Shown here piece by piece: positions 26,555 through 35,091 of a stretch of DNA of 64,000 nt. The notes beneath the pieces were generated by a model. That model saw nothing but the letters and a program-made list of their open reading frames with translations, had not been told where the DNA came from and ran no database searches. Position numbers and translations under genes: made by a program. The DNA comes from Actinomadura sp. J1-007 (GTDB lineage Bacteria; Actinomycetota; Actinomycetes; Streptosporangiales; Streptosporangiaceae), in the NCBI RefSeq assembly GCF_009793335.1, contig NZ_WING01000001.1, forward strand, positions 7,316,001 to 7,380,000, in the 5' to 3' direction. How positions within the stretch are numbered: the stretch's first letter is position 1; every line of letters begins with the position of its first letter.

Positions 26555-26876
26555 CCCCGCCTCCCGCGACACCGAACTCGCACGACTCGCCGCCTACCTG
26601 CTGGCCAGCAGCCGCTCCCTGCTGACCGAACCCGCAAGCTACGGTCCCATCCGGCTGATCGACGCGGCGCGCCGCACCCTGGCCCTGCTCGAACCCGACG
26701 GCGCCGCCAACCCGCACTACAACACCGTCAAAACCCGTATCGAGGACTCCCACCGCTCCAAAACACCGATCGACCTGCCCACCCTGCTCGACGAACTGTG
26801 CCTGCAAATGGCCCACGGCCTGAAAGGCATACACACCGCTCAACCCCAGACGGACGAGCACAGCGAACCGGCGTGA
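26538..26876 (+). CDS. Cyclic dipeptide oxidase small subunit, AlbB-like
   Basis: 112 residues from ATG at 26538 after GAGGTGG, overlapping the AlbA-like gene. It is mostly helical (LAAYLLASSRSLLTEPASYG, RLIDAARRTLALLEPDG, LLDELCLQM), with the length and helix order of AlbB, which is needed for oxidase activity and complex assembly but has no catalytic motif of its own. Identification rests on size, pattern and position next to an AlbA-like gene. It is the last gene of the cluster. Confidence 0.75.
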   Translation: MTATPDPASRDTELARLAAYLLASSRSLLTEPASYGPIRLIDAARRTLALLEPDGAANPHYNTVKTRIEDSHRSKTPIDLPTLLDELCLQMAHGLKGIHTAQPQTDEHSEPA

Positions 26877-26892
26877 CCGTCGTCCCCCCAGC

Positions 26893-26992
26893 GCGGTGAC
26901 CACGGCACCACCGGGGTGGCCGCGGCACCGGCGGGGTGGCCGCGGCACTAGCGGGGTGGCCGCGGCACCGGCGGGGCGGCCGCGACGCGTTC
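26893..26992 (+). repeat. 20-bp tandem repeat, five copies
   Basis: Unit GGGGTGGCCGCGGCACCGGC begins at 26913, 26933 and 26953 (the middle copy has ACTAGC), with diverged copies at 26893 and 26973. It starts 17 bases after the AlbB-like stop. There are no unique spacers, so it is not a CRISPR array. It may be a slippage repeat or a structured 3' end. Confidence 0.75.
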
Positions 26993-27163
26993 GTCCCCGT
27001 CCAGACGCGACCACCCGCCCGGGCAACACGAGCCCCGCGCCTGCTCCGGCCTGCCACACCGCCGAGCGCCCGCATCGCGCCCGCAGAGTTGCCCCCGCTC
27101 CCGATCGGTGCGGTGAACGGCCACGCCGCCAGGCGAGCCCGAGCCCGAGCTCCGCCCGAACGA

Positions 27164-27775
27164 TCAGGCTTCCGGCTTCACCACAGGCAAGCCGTAATCC
27201 CGGGCGAAGCGGTCCCACCAGATGCCGGGCGGCACCTCCTGCGCGGAGGCGGCCAGGCGTTTGCCGGTCTCGGTCCTGACCGCGTTGACCATGGAGGCGA
27301 TCCACGGGCCGACCTGCGTGTTGCCGGCGACGGCGTACTCCCGCGCCTGCATCAAGCATTCGATCTTGTCGGCGTCTCGGCTGCAACGAGCCTCCAACGT
27401 CGCCTCGTCGGTCTTGGCCGACTCGTGCTCGCGGATCAATGCGACGACATGCTGGGCGAGCGCGTCGGGAAGACCTGCCACTTGTTCCACGGCGACCGCG
27501 ACAGCGTCGGTCGTGGTCACGTACTCCTTCCCGACCGAGGGCACGTCCCCGATCCGGGTCTCCGGCAGGTCGTGGAACAGCCCCAGCGCCGCGGCGCGGT
27601 CCGGGTTGGCTCCCTCCTGAACCGCGATCACATAGGCCAGAACGCCCACGCGGAAACTGTGCTCAGCCACCGACTCCGGAGAGCTCACGCCCGCCAACTG
27701 CCACCCCGCCCGCGGCACCCGCTTGAGATGACCGGCCTCGTAGGCGAACGACACGATCGCAGAATCCTGATCCAA
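27164..27775 (-). CDS. HD-domain phosphohydrolase (YfbR-like)
   Basis: 203 residues. TTG at 27775 is chosen because GGGGAGG sits upstream and the family starts nearby. SVAEHSFRVGVLAYV supplies the first His, LFHDLPETRIGD the HD pair and SRDADKIECLM the final Asp of the metal site. Relatives such as YfbR are 5'-deoxynucleotidases that remove phosphate from dNMPs. The substrate here is likely a nucleotide but not proven. Confidence 0.85.
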   Translation of the reverse strand: MDQDSAIVSFAYEAGHLKRVPRAGWQLAGVSSPESVAEHSFRVGVLAYVIAVQEGANPDRAAALGLFHDLPETRIGDVPSVGKEYVTTTDAVAVAVEQVAGLPDALAQHVVALIREHESAKTDEATLEARCSRDADKIECLMQAREYAVAGNTQVGPWIASMVNAVRTETGKRLAASAQEVPPGIWWDRFARDYGLPVVKPEA

Positions 27776-27871
27776 GCAAGCCTCCCCACCAGCACGGCGT
27801 CCCGTCGCCCCCAAGCCTCCCTGACCCGGCAACCGCCGTCCAACACGACAACCGCCGCCTGGCCCCGGCGG

Positions 27872-28439
27872 CTACCTCCCCGCACCCGCACGTGCCGCCG
27901 TACTAACTACGCCTGCACCCCACCCAGCCGCTCGGCGACCGCCCGGCCCCATCAGCGCACTGCTGAACCTGCTCACCAGCCTCCCGCCCAGCCCCGCCAC
28001 GGCACGGCACGGCACGGCACGGCACGGCACGGCACGGCACGAGAACAGTACGCCCTGACAATCTCGGCAATGCGTCTCAGGCGGGCTCGGGCTCGGGGCG
28101 GCAGGCCCGGCCTGGGGATCAACGCCGACCAGAGCACTGAGGGCGTCCACGACGCGCACATGAGCGTCCACCCCGGTCCTGATCAGCAACTCAGCCAACC
28201 GCGGCCCGGGATCCACCAGCACCAATTCCCCGCCGACGACCTTCGCGCGCTTCCACAACCGAAGGAACGCGTTGAGCCCCGACGAATCACAGAAGGCCAC
28301 CTGGGACAGCTCCAACGCGACCCGCGGCCCCCCATCATCCTCAGCAGCCTGCCGACCTGGTCGATCAACCCCGGAGCGGTGGCCACCTCCAGTTCCCCCT
28401 TCCCAGCGGCTGGGCATCGCCGGGCCGCATCCTGCTCAT
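27872..28439 (-). pseudogene. STAS-domain protein (anti-sigma factor antagonist-like), frameshifted
   Basis: Joined frames give one STAS domain: GELEVATAPGLIDQVGRLL, then PRVALELSQVAFCDSSGLNA with the phosphorylatable Ser pair in DSSGL, then GGELVLVDPGPRLAELLI. The likely ATG is at 28439. Shifts lie at the run of three G at 28402-28404 and the run of six C at 28328-28333, and one added base in each yields a frame of 570 bases. Such proteins bind anti-sigma kinases in partner-switching networks; the kinase is not nearby. The tail beyond residue 120 is low-complexity and runs through the pentanucleotide repeat. Confidence 0.65.
28001..28040 (+). repeat. (GGCAC)8 pentanucleotide repeat
   Basis: Eight perfect copies of GGCAC, within the C-terminal coding part of the STAS gene on the opposite strand, where it encodes repeated Arg-Ala-Val-Pro-Cys. 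As it is not a multiple of three, gain or loss of a unit shifts the frame, so it is a possible phase-variable tract. Confidence 0.85.
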
Positions 28440-28604
28440 TGACCAGTTAGGCGCGTGGGCGGCACTGACCTGATCGGGAGCATCGGCCAAAAGGGGCTCG
28501 TCGGCAAGGCCGCGGCCTTCGAACGGCTGCGCGTCGACCTGGCAATTTGCGAGAAGAGCCCTTGCTGACACCCTCATCGAAAATCGAGGCACCATCATCC
28601 CAGA

Positions 28605-29210
28605 TCACTGCTCTGCATATGGCTCGGCGAGGAGGTGCAGGATGGTTTGGTCGGCCTTGGCGGACAGGTCGAGGCTTGCCAGCATCTCGCGTCGGGCCGC
28701 TAGTTCGCGGAGAACGCGGCCGGGCCCGTATCGGGCAATTGCGAAGCCGTCTTCCGGGTAAACGGCGGTCTCCCAGAGAGGATGACCGTCACCGTTGACG
28801 ACCAGGCCCTGGCCATCTTGGCGATCCACTTCGCGCCAGGCGAAGTCCAGGCCGGCTTCGCCGGCAGCCTCGCGGGCCAGGTGTTCCTCGTTCTGCCACT
28901 GCTCCAGCAAGGGGTCGGTGGCCGGGTCAGAGGGGACGCGGCGGCGGGGGAGGGGCGGCTGCCATGAGGGCCGGTAGCCGGGCATCGCGGCGTACGCATA
29001 CGCCAGAAGCCGAAGGAGCGCCGGGCGTTGGGCGCAGCGGGCCCGGATCTCCTGGTTAACGCGAGGCCAGACGGCTGAATGCCGGGCGCAGGAACGCAGA
29101 TGCCGATCGAGCGTCGGAGGCAACGGAGGACACTCGTCCAGATCCATCCGTCCGCCATATTTAGCGTCCGCAGCCAACTGGCGGTCGAGAAACGTCGTGA
29201 TGAGGGCCAA
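28605..29210 (-). CDS. DUF6221-like protein
   Basis: 201 residues from TTG at 29210, preceded by CAGGAG. The N-terminal ITTFLDRQLAADAK and the C-terminal IARYGPGRVLRELAARREML resemble DUF6221 proteins common on actinomycete accessory DNA; the middle (about 60-150) is longer than usual. Function unknown. It sits next to transposon debris, which fits an accessory region. Confidence 0.5.
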   Translation of the reverse strand: MALITTFLDRQLAADAKYGGRMDLDECPPLPPTLDRHLRSCARHSAVWPRVNQEIRARCAQRPALLRLLAYAYAAMPGYRPSWQPPLPRRRVPSDPATDPLLEQWQNEEHLAREAAGEAGLDFAWREVDRQDGQGLVVNGDGHPLWETAVYPEDGFAIARYGPGRVLRELAARREMLASLDLSAKADQTILHLLAEPYAEQ

Positions 29211-29284
29211 TAAGCACTCCTGTTATACAGGGCTTGCAGGAATTGCATGAGAGGGTGGCCGCGGGGGCAGGGTTGTAAAGGGCC

Positions 29285-29490
29285 TGTCAGTCGGTCGTGG
29301 CCAGTTGCTCACGAGAGCGAGGGCGCGAGTGGCATGGTAGACGCCTTGCGTTTGCGGCGGTAGTTCCGAAGGATGCCCCACCACTTCATGTGCGCGAAGG
29401 CGTGCTCGTCGCTTGTCCAGACCCTTTGTGAACGGTGTTGGTTTTCGGCCTGCTAGGTGAGCGTAACGCTGGCCAGCGGGGCGAGTGATC
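29285..29490 (-). mobile_element. Transposase C-terminal remnant (IS5-like DDE)
   Basis: Minus-strand frames give KPTPFTKGLDKRRARLRA, then in another frame DEHAFAHMKWWGILRNYRRK, then VYHATRALALVSNW. These are sequential blocks of the C-terminal end of IS5-like DDE transposases that carry an E-H-A-F-A-x-M-K helix. Frames are broken at least twice and the N-terminal catalytic part is absent. Confidence 0.6.
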
Positions 29491-29990
29491 GGGCTTGCAA
29501 ACCTCTGCACTCCTCCCACGAGACGGTCGACGGGCAGGACGTCGACCCCGGCGCGCACCTGACCCCTGCACGACGTGCTGGGAATCCTCGACGACTTGGA
29601 CACCGCCACGCCCTGGATCATCATCGCAGCGCGTTCGGTCAGCCCCCGCCGACGCCGAACCCCGGCGGCGGCGAGTCCGGCTCCCTCGCCTCTGGCCTCG
29701 GTGAGCATCCGACGTAGGCGGAGCCCCAAGGGCGCTAGGGAAGAGGGCTTCGACCTAACCAAGACCGACGACCGGTACGCCAAGATCGGCCCGTACGCGG
29801 ACATCATCTAGCCATCCGAGCGGGCCCAGCCCCCGCAGGTGCGTCGCTTGGGCGTGTTCGGCGCCGTCAGGATCGCCGAGGCGGTGGGACCCGTGGGCGA
29901 CGAGCAGAAGCCGGACGGCGAGCGCGGTGCCGGTGGCGGCGCAGGCGCGGCGGCCTTGAGTCGTTCGGCCTGGCGTACTGAGGAACGGCT
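29491..29990. other. Region without recognisable gene between transposon remnants
   Basis: Mixed-composition sequence between the DDE-transposase remnant and the IstB fragment. Short open frames on both strands lack family signatures and probably derive from decayed insertion sequences. Confidence 0.4.
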
Positions 29991-29992
29991 AT

Positions 29993-30109
29993 ATGGAACT
30001 GGATCGCCACGGCACCGAGTTGCTGTTCCAGACCCTGACCGTACGCGAGGAGAAGGCCGGCGTCGCGATCGCCTCCAACGAATCGTTCGGCGGCTCGACG
30101 GTCTTCTGA
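29993..30109 (+). mobile_element. IstB-like (IS21 helper ATPase) C-terminal fragment
   Basis: 38 codons: MELDRHGTELLFQTLTVREE followed by KAGVAIASNESFGG. This corresponds to the late AAA+ part of IS21-family IstB proteins (LDRxGAELLFQVLTEREE.. AIASNESF). The Walker motifs and the IstA gene are absent. A stop at 30107 cuts it, so it is a relic. Confidence 0.6.
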
Positions 30110-30207
30110 GCTTAGAGTACGTCGGCGACAGCGGCGAGCGCGGCGGCCACGCTCGCACACCGAGGACCAAGTAGAGGACGGGAGCACGGCCTGATCAACT
30201 CGCTGTC

Positions 30208-30243
30208 ACCCTACGGGAGGAATCGCCTAAACCCTACGGGGGT
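30208..30243. promoter_or_regulatory. Repeated ACCCTACGGG boxes
   Basis: ACCCTACGGG occurs at 30208-30217 and 30231-30240, 23 bases apart, and the second extends to ACCCTACGGGGGT, a near palindrome with G/C arms around TACG. It lies just before the SnoaL-like gene. The shape recalls CsoR/metal-sensor operators, but no such regulator is in the window. Confidence 0.4.
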
Positions 30244-30296
30244 GTAGTATGGTGATCGCGATGTTAGCGTATGACGTACTCCTGCAAGGGGGCATC

Positions 30297-30704
30297 GTGG
30301 GCATTAAAACCGAGCGTGATCTTGTCGACTTCCTTGTCGCCTACACCCGAGACATGGCCCTGTCGGATGAGGAGCCCGGCGCGATCCTTGACCACTATTT
30401 CGTTCCGGACTTTGAATACTGCAACGACGGCCTGGTGATCGACCGGCAGCGGATGATCGACCACGTCCGCCCCGTCCGCAAGAACGTCGACAAGGCGGCC
30501 ATGGCGGCCGAGGACTATTCCGGGGTGGAGGTTCACCAGGCGTTGGTCGTTGGCGACCAGATAGCTGCACGCTGGACCCTTCGCACCAAAATGCGCAAGG
30601 GCAAGACCTTTGCTGCGGAGATCTACCTGTTCGGCCGTCTGGCGGCTGACGGTCGCATCTGCCGGATCGATCAGACCAACAGAGAACTCGACGACCAGCG
30701 TTAA
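30297..30704 (+). CDS. SnoaL-like / NTF2-fold protein
   Basis: 135 residues from GTG at 30297 with AAGGGGG upstream (ATG at 30264 or 30249 are alternatives). KTERDLVDFLVAYTRDMALS, DHYFVPDFEYCNDGLVIDRQRMIDHV and the strands VGDQIAARWTLRTKMRKGK follow the SnoaL-like pattern. Role unknown. It is isolated, between transposon relics and an SMI1/KNR4 gene. Confidence 0.65.
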   Translation: MGIKTERDLVDFLVAYTRDMALSDEEPGAILDHYFVPDFEYCNDGLVIDRQRMIDHVRPVRKNVDKAAMAAEDYSGVEVHQALVVGDQIAARWTLRTKMRKGKTFAAEIYLFGRLAADGRICRIDQTNRELDDQR

Positions 30705-30870
30705 CTCCCGCCGGTCATAAGAACGCCATCGCGCCGTCTCATGCCTCATCCGTCACCAAGGCGAGTGTAAGAATTTACCTGCGGCGGCGGTTGGTGAGCG
30801 GCTGCGCCGTGCCCGAATCACTGGGGACCGGAGACTTTGTCGGGCCACCGAAGCGCTGCGCCGCCGCTGT

Positions 30871-31584
30871 TCACCCGAGCCAGTCGCCGTCGATCAGTTC
30901 GCGGAGCTCTTCGAGAGCGTCTTCGGTACGGGCGCGGACGTGGAGGCAGTCGCCGTCCTGGCGCAGGATCGCCTCGGGGCTTGCGAACCAGCGGGTGGTG
31001 GAGTCCGGCTGGCTGGTCGGGTAGGCGGGGAACGGCAGCAGGGTGAAGTGTTCTTCGAGCACAGGGCTCAGCGGTTCGTCCGAACCGTCCATGAAGTCGC
31101 AGAGCTCCTCGGGGGCGTGCATCGACTCAGCAAGGACGATCTCCAGGCAGGACGTGGAGAAGGTGTCCAGCCAGCCCTCCCAGTTCTCGGCGCTCTCGTC
31201 GGCCAAGTCCGCCCGGACGTACACCGCCGGGTCGGGCCGTTCCAGGTCGGCGCTGAGGATTCCCCAGAACGCGCACGCCTGATTCTCTTCCCGAAACACC
31301 AGGGCGCCATCGTTCAGGTAGAGCTCGTCTGGGTTGAGCAACGAATCGTGATTGCTCGTCAGATCGTCTCGCCGCCCGAACAACTGGTACGCCTCGCGCA
31401 GCGCGGTGGGCAGCGGAACGCCGAGCCTTTCCCCGGCCGCGTCCAACTCGGCCGACGACCAGCCGTCCGCGGCGCTCAGCGGCTCATGCCACGTGCTGAC
31501 GAAGCCCCGAATGAACCGCCAGGCCCCCACACGCCCGCTCAGCCCGGCCGCAAGCTCTCGCTTGATGTCGAATCCGTCGCTCAT
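30871..31584 (-). CDS. SMI1/KNR4-family protein
   Basis: 237 residues. GWSSAELDAAGERLGVPLPTALREAYQLFG is the defining SMI1/KNR4 start, followed by the charged strand region LLNPDELYLNDGALVFREENQ and WEGWLDTFSTSCLEIVL. In bacteria this superfamily often supplies immunity proteins of contact-dependent or secreted toxin systems, but many stand alone. No toxin gene is next to it. Confidence 0.85.
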   Translation of the reverse strand: MSDGFDIKRELAAGLSGRVGAWRFIRGFVSTWHEPLSAADGWSSAELDAAGERLGVPLPTALREAYQLFGRRDDLTSNHDSLLNPDELYLNDGALVFREENQACAFWGILSADLERPDPAVYVRADLADESAENWEGWLDTFSTSCLEIVLAESMHAPEELCDFMDGSDEPLSPVLEEHFTLLPFPAYPTSQPDSTTRWFASPEAILRQDGDCLHVRARTEDALEELRELIDGDWLG

Positions 31585-31805
31585 GGCGGTGACCGTACTG
31601 GACGCCCCGGACAGGCGAGGCTGTCACTCCAGCCCCCGCGTGGATCCGGCGCGGCCTTGAGATCGTGCAGCACGTTGCGGAAGGTGTCGTCGCGGTGGGC
31701 CTTTTCGCGGTCCTGCATGTCCCGGTTAGGGATGGAGCTCGTGCGGGCGAACGGCTATGCGCTCGCAGGCGCCCTCGTTGCCATTTGGAAAGCCTGGGTT
31801 GTCGT

Positions 31806-32276
31806 TCAACCTGTGGGCTTGTCGGGGCAGTCGGTTTCGAGCCAGGAGGCATGGAGGTCCCGGCACGTGATGTTCAGGGTGCCCGGTCTGAAGGCGAACT
31901 CGTGGGTGCATCCGTTGGGATGCGGAAGGATCTCGTCGAGGATGACCGGCCCCGGCAGCGTCTCGTCGTCTGCGAGTTCTTCGACGGCGAAGTTCGTGAT
32001 GCCTTCGTAGCGGATGAGGAGGTCTTCCTCATGCTTCCAGCAGTTGTGCCGGAAGAAAAGCGTGAGCTCGCCCTCGGCGGGTCCGTCGATCCGGGTGAGT
32101 TGCAGATCCTTGACGCAGCGCTTGCCGACGAAGTCGTAGTGGTCGACGTTGGTGGCGAAGGCGCGCGCGCCGACAGGTAGCGCGATTGCCAGATCGGGCA
32201 GCAGATCGAGATAAGGCGTCGGATCGGTGATCCCGGTCAGCCCGTTGATGGTGGCGTTGAGGTCGACGTGCTTCAT
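31806..32276 (-). CDS. Hypothetical protein
   Basis: 156 residues, acidic and soluble, with a complete frame and good codon bias. MKHVDLNATINGLTGITD, LTLFFRHNCWKHEEDLLIRYEG and GTLNITCRDLHASW do not match a family I recognise. It may be a small beta-rich binding protein. No operon partner: the SMI1 gene ends 222 bases away in the same direction. Confidence 0.6.
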   Translation of the reverse strand: MKHVDLNATINGLTGITDPTPYLDLLPDLAIALPVGARAFATNVDHYDFVGKRCVKDLQLTRIDGPAEGELTLFFRHNCWKHEEDLLIRYEGITNFAVEELADDETLPGPVILDEILPHPNGCTHEFAFRPGTLNITCRDLHASWLETDCPDKPTG

Positions 32277-33120
32277 ACGTTCCTTGTGCTCAGAGGTCTC
32301 CGGCGTTATGTACCTGAAGTATCACGGTGGAGAGTCGGGCGCTACGAGGTCAGTCGAGCCTGGCCGGCAGGACGCGCTCGCTAAAGGCGGCGTTTGGCCA
32401 GTTCGATGACGGACTCGGCTTCGGCAAAGCGGCCAGTCGGCCCCGCAGGGTCACCGCGATCCGGCTGCTGGCCCTTTGCCTGGCCGCGAAGCGCAGGTTG
32501 CCCGCGCGCCCGCCCTGGCATCCCGTTTCGTGGTGTCGCCGTCGGCGTCACTCTGCTGGAACGGGACATCATCGACTAAGAACTTCATTGAAAGCACCTG
32601 AACTCCAGGACGGAAACTCTGTGGGCTTGGTGGCCCCTCCCGGCGCCGGCCTCGTCCCGGCCGCGCCGTCCCCGTCTCGTTCGCCGGCAGGGCGAATAGG
32701 CCCTCGTTCAGGGGGCAGTGCTCGATTAGGTCTTTCTGGTTCCGCTCCTTTCGCATCGCTGAATTTTTATCGATCACGTCAAAGATCAGAAGGAACATGA
32801 TCTGTGACTGTGGCGCTACTGGCAGGGACCGGTGAGCTGGGGCCGCTGTGCGGTGTCTTTGGGATGGTTTATGGATTCGCTTTGCGGGTGCTCGTACGGG
32901 TCCGAGTGGAGGGGCCTCAGGGTTGGTCGGTTCCTCGCTCGCTCCAGTGTCGCTCAGTGGTCACCTGCGGTCCGTCCGAGCACATCTGGCATATTAGCCT
33001 CGATCGAAACTCAGGCATCTCCCTTGGGGGAAGGTGCAGTACGTTCGGGCCTCTTGACATAGATGGTTACGCGTGTGACGATGCCTCTGACTAGGGTCTG
33101 TCAAGGGAAATGCTTGTTGG
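32277..33120. other. Intergenic/decayed region
   Basis: About 840 bases with no convincing gene. GC is lower around 32770-32800 and 32960-33110. Weak open frames on both strands have no family signatures. The stretch 32980-33120 is the probable promoter region of the gene at 33121. Confidence 0.4.
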
Positions 33121-33903
33121 ATGGCGGCGACGTCTATGAACACTGAGACTGCGACGGTTGAGGAGCTCAACTTCCAGCAGGAGCGCCTCTTTGCTCAGCT
33201 GTCCGGACGTTCGGATCAATCGATTGCGCGCTTCTGTGGCGAGCTCCCCAGAGTTCCGCGTTCGGCGTATCCCGAGGTCCTGCTGGGCATGGGGCACCTC
33301 TATGAAGCCTTTGACCTCATGTTCGCGGTCATCGCGGTAAGCGTCCAGGCCACTCATGATGTCTCGCCGTACGAGGCCCGTTACGTCACGATGCAGAACG
33401 TGTTGCAGCCGTTCGCCTCGGAGTACGGCATTGAGCCGGGGCGCCCCTTGCAGAGTACGCATCGCGAACTCTACGCAGACTTCTACACGTCCGCTACGGG
33501 CAAGCCGTGGCCTTCTCAGTACCCTGAGAAAACCGAGAGCAAGTGGCTCGCGTGTGGTCGCCGCTGGACGCAGGCCATGATCGATCGCCTACAGCAGGCT
33601 TGGCCCGACCCCAACGACCGGGCCAAGTACAATCTGGGCTACCACTGGGCAGTCGAAGCGCTTTCGGTGGGGGAATTCGACCATCTGACCGCTGCCTGGA
33701 GGTCTCTGGGGTTCGACGCACCTTACATGAATGCGCACTGCGAGGTCGAAGAAGAGCATGCGGGCTGCGCGATCGGGGCGGTGATCGCGTTCTCCTCGGT
33801 CGACGATCCGCTGGTGGTGCAGGGCGCCCGGGACCACGAAAGTGACCTCGCGGGGTTCTATGACGAATGCACATCGCTCATCTTGAACGGCTCCTTCGGT
33901 TGA
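33121..33903 (+). CDS. Candidate heme-oxygenase-like diiron (HDO) family protein
   Basis: 260 residues, mostly helical. The layout recalls heme-oxygenase-like metalloproteins: MQNVLQPFASEYGIEPG with a Glu near the end of a helix, HRELYADFYTSATGKPW, WAVEALSVGEFDHL and near the C-terminus HCEVEEEHAGCAIG. The last matches the H-x3-[DE]-x2-H ligand pattern of HDO enzymes such as UndA and BesC, which use a transient diiron site and oxygen on amino- or fatty-acid-like substrates. Ligands cannot be assigned reliably without a structure, so the call is provisional. It is an orphan gene next to the EamA exporter. Confidence 0.45.
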   Translation: MAATSMNTETATVEELNFQQERLFAQLSGRSDQSIARFCGELPRVPRSAYPEVLLGMGHLYEAFDLMFAVIAVSVQATHDVSPYEARYVTMQNVLQPFASEYGIEPGRPLQSTHRELYADFYTSATGKPWPSQYPEKTESKWLACGRRWTQAMIDRLQQAWPDPNDRAKYNLGYHWAVEALSVGEFDHLTAAWRSLGFDAPYMNAHCEVEEEHAGCAIGAVIAFSSVDDPLVVQGARDHESDLAGFYDECTSLILNGSFG

Positions 33904-34048
33904 CGAAGGCGAGCCTGTAGGGCACGTGGTCTTGGGTGCGAGCGGCGTCCGGTAGGTAATTCGGCCCCTGCATAAAGCGCTCAGGCTGAGGTGCGGTTGT
34001 TCATTCGGTGGCGGCAGGTGAGGTGACTGATCGAGTCGGAGGCTGCGC

Positions 34049-34981
34049 ATGGGGGGCCGCTCCTGGCCGGGCAGGAGCAGGAGGGCGGTCCCGCCTGGTG
34101 GCGTCCTTTCGTTCCTGGGCTGGTCGCCTTGGTCGGGTTCAGTCTCACGCTTCCGGTGACCCGCTTCGCGGTGCCGGCGTTCGGTGCGGAGATCGCGGGT
34201 CCCGGCCGGTCGCTGGTCGCGGTGTTGCCGGCCGCGGTCCTCCTCATCGTGCTGCGGCGTCCGCTGCTGCCCCCGAGGGACTGCCTGGCCGCCGTCGCCG
34301 TGGTGGCGTTGGGCTCGGTGGTGGGGTTCCCCTTGCTGACCGCGCTGGCACTGCGCAGCGTGCCGGCCGGTCACGCCGCCGTGGCGATCGCGTTCCTTCC
34401 GGCGGCGACGGCGGTCATGGCCGTGCTGCACGCGCGAGAGCGGCTGGCCCGCAGGTTCTGGCTGTGGTGCGCGGCTGGGACGCTGCTGAGCGCGGGTTAC
34501 CTGGCACTGGACACCGGCGGCGGTCCGGGGATCGGCGACCTGCAACTCTGTGGTGCCGTGCTGCTGTGCGCCCTCGGGTACGTCGCGGGCGGCGTGCTGT
34601 CACGGCGGACACCGGCATGGCAGACCACGTGCTGGTCGGTCATCGTGGCCTCCCCGCTGGTCCTGACGCTCGTGCTCGTCTCCGGCCGCGGGATGCCGGC
34701 GGATGTCACCCCCGTGGGCGTGCTGGCCATCATCTACCTGGGGTTGGGGAGTTCACTGATCGCGTTCTTCTGCTGGTACCGGGCGCTGGCGATCGGCGGG
34801 ATCGCCAAGGTCGGGCAGATCCCCTGCTCCAGCCGCTCCTGACGATGCTGTTCGCCGCCCTGCTGCTGGGGAGCGCCTGGACGGCTGGACGGTGACGACC
34901 GGCTTCGCCGTCGCGGCCACCGTGCTCATGGCCCAACGAACCCGGGAGGCGCCCACCGCACCGGACCCGGACCTCCCCTGA
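34049..34981 (+). pseudogene. EamA/DMT-family exporter, frameshifted three times, probably intact in vivo
   Basis: GGAGG precedes the ATG at 34049. Adding one base at each of three G/C runs (six G at 34051-34056, four C at 34821-34824, four G at 34868-34871) yields one 311-residue frame. It has about ten hydrophobic helices: LVALVGFSLTLPVTRFAVPA, AVVALGSVVGFPLLTALALR, and at the end LLQPLLTMLFAALLLGERLD, the typical second EamA repeat. Such proteins export amino acids or other metabolites. Substrate unknown. Confidence 0.75.
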
Positions 34982-35091
34982 TCCAGGCGAACGGCGCGTT
35001 CGAGGGGTGAGCCTCAGAGCCGTCGGCTGTTCTCAACCGCGCCCCAGCAAGACCCGTCGCCGATCTCGACGGTGGGTTGGTGCGCTGGGCG

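Noticed and set aside
26893..26992. Possible CRISPR array
   Set aside because: Repeats are directly tandem without spacers and no cas genes are nearby.
30871..32276. SMI1/KNR4 gene as an immunity gene of a toxin system
   Set aside because: No polymorphic toxin, secretion or toxin-domain gene is adjacent. Only the fold is supported.
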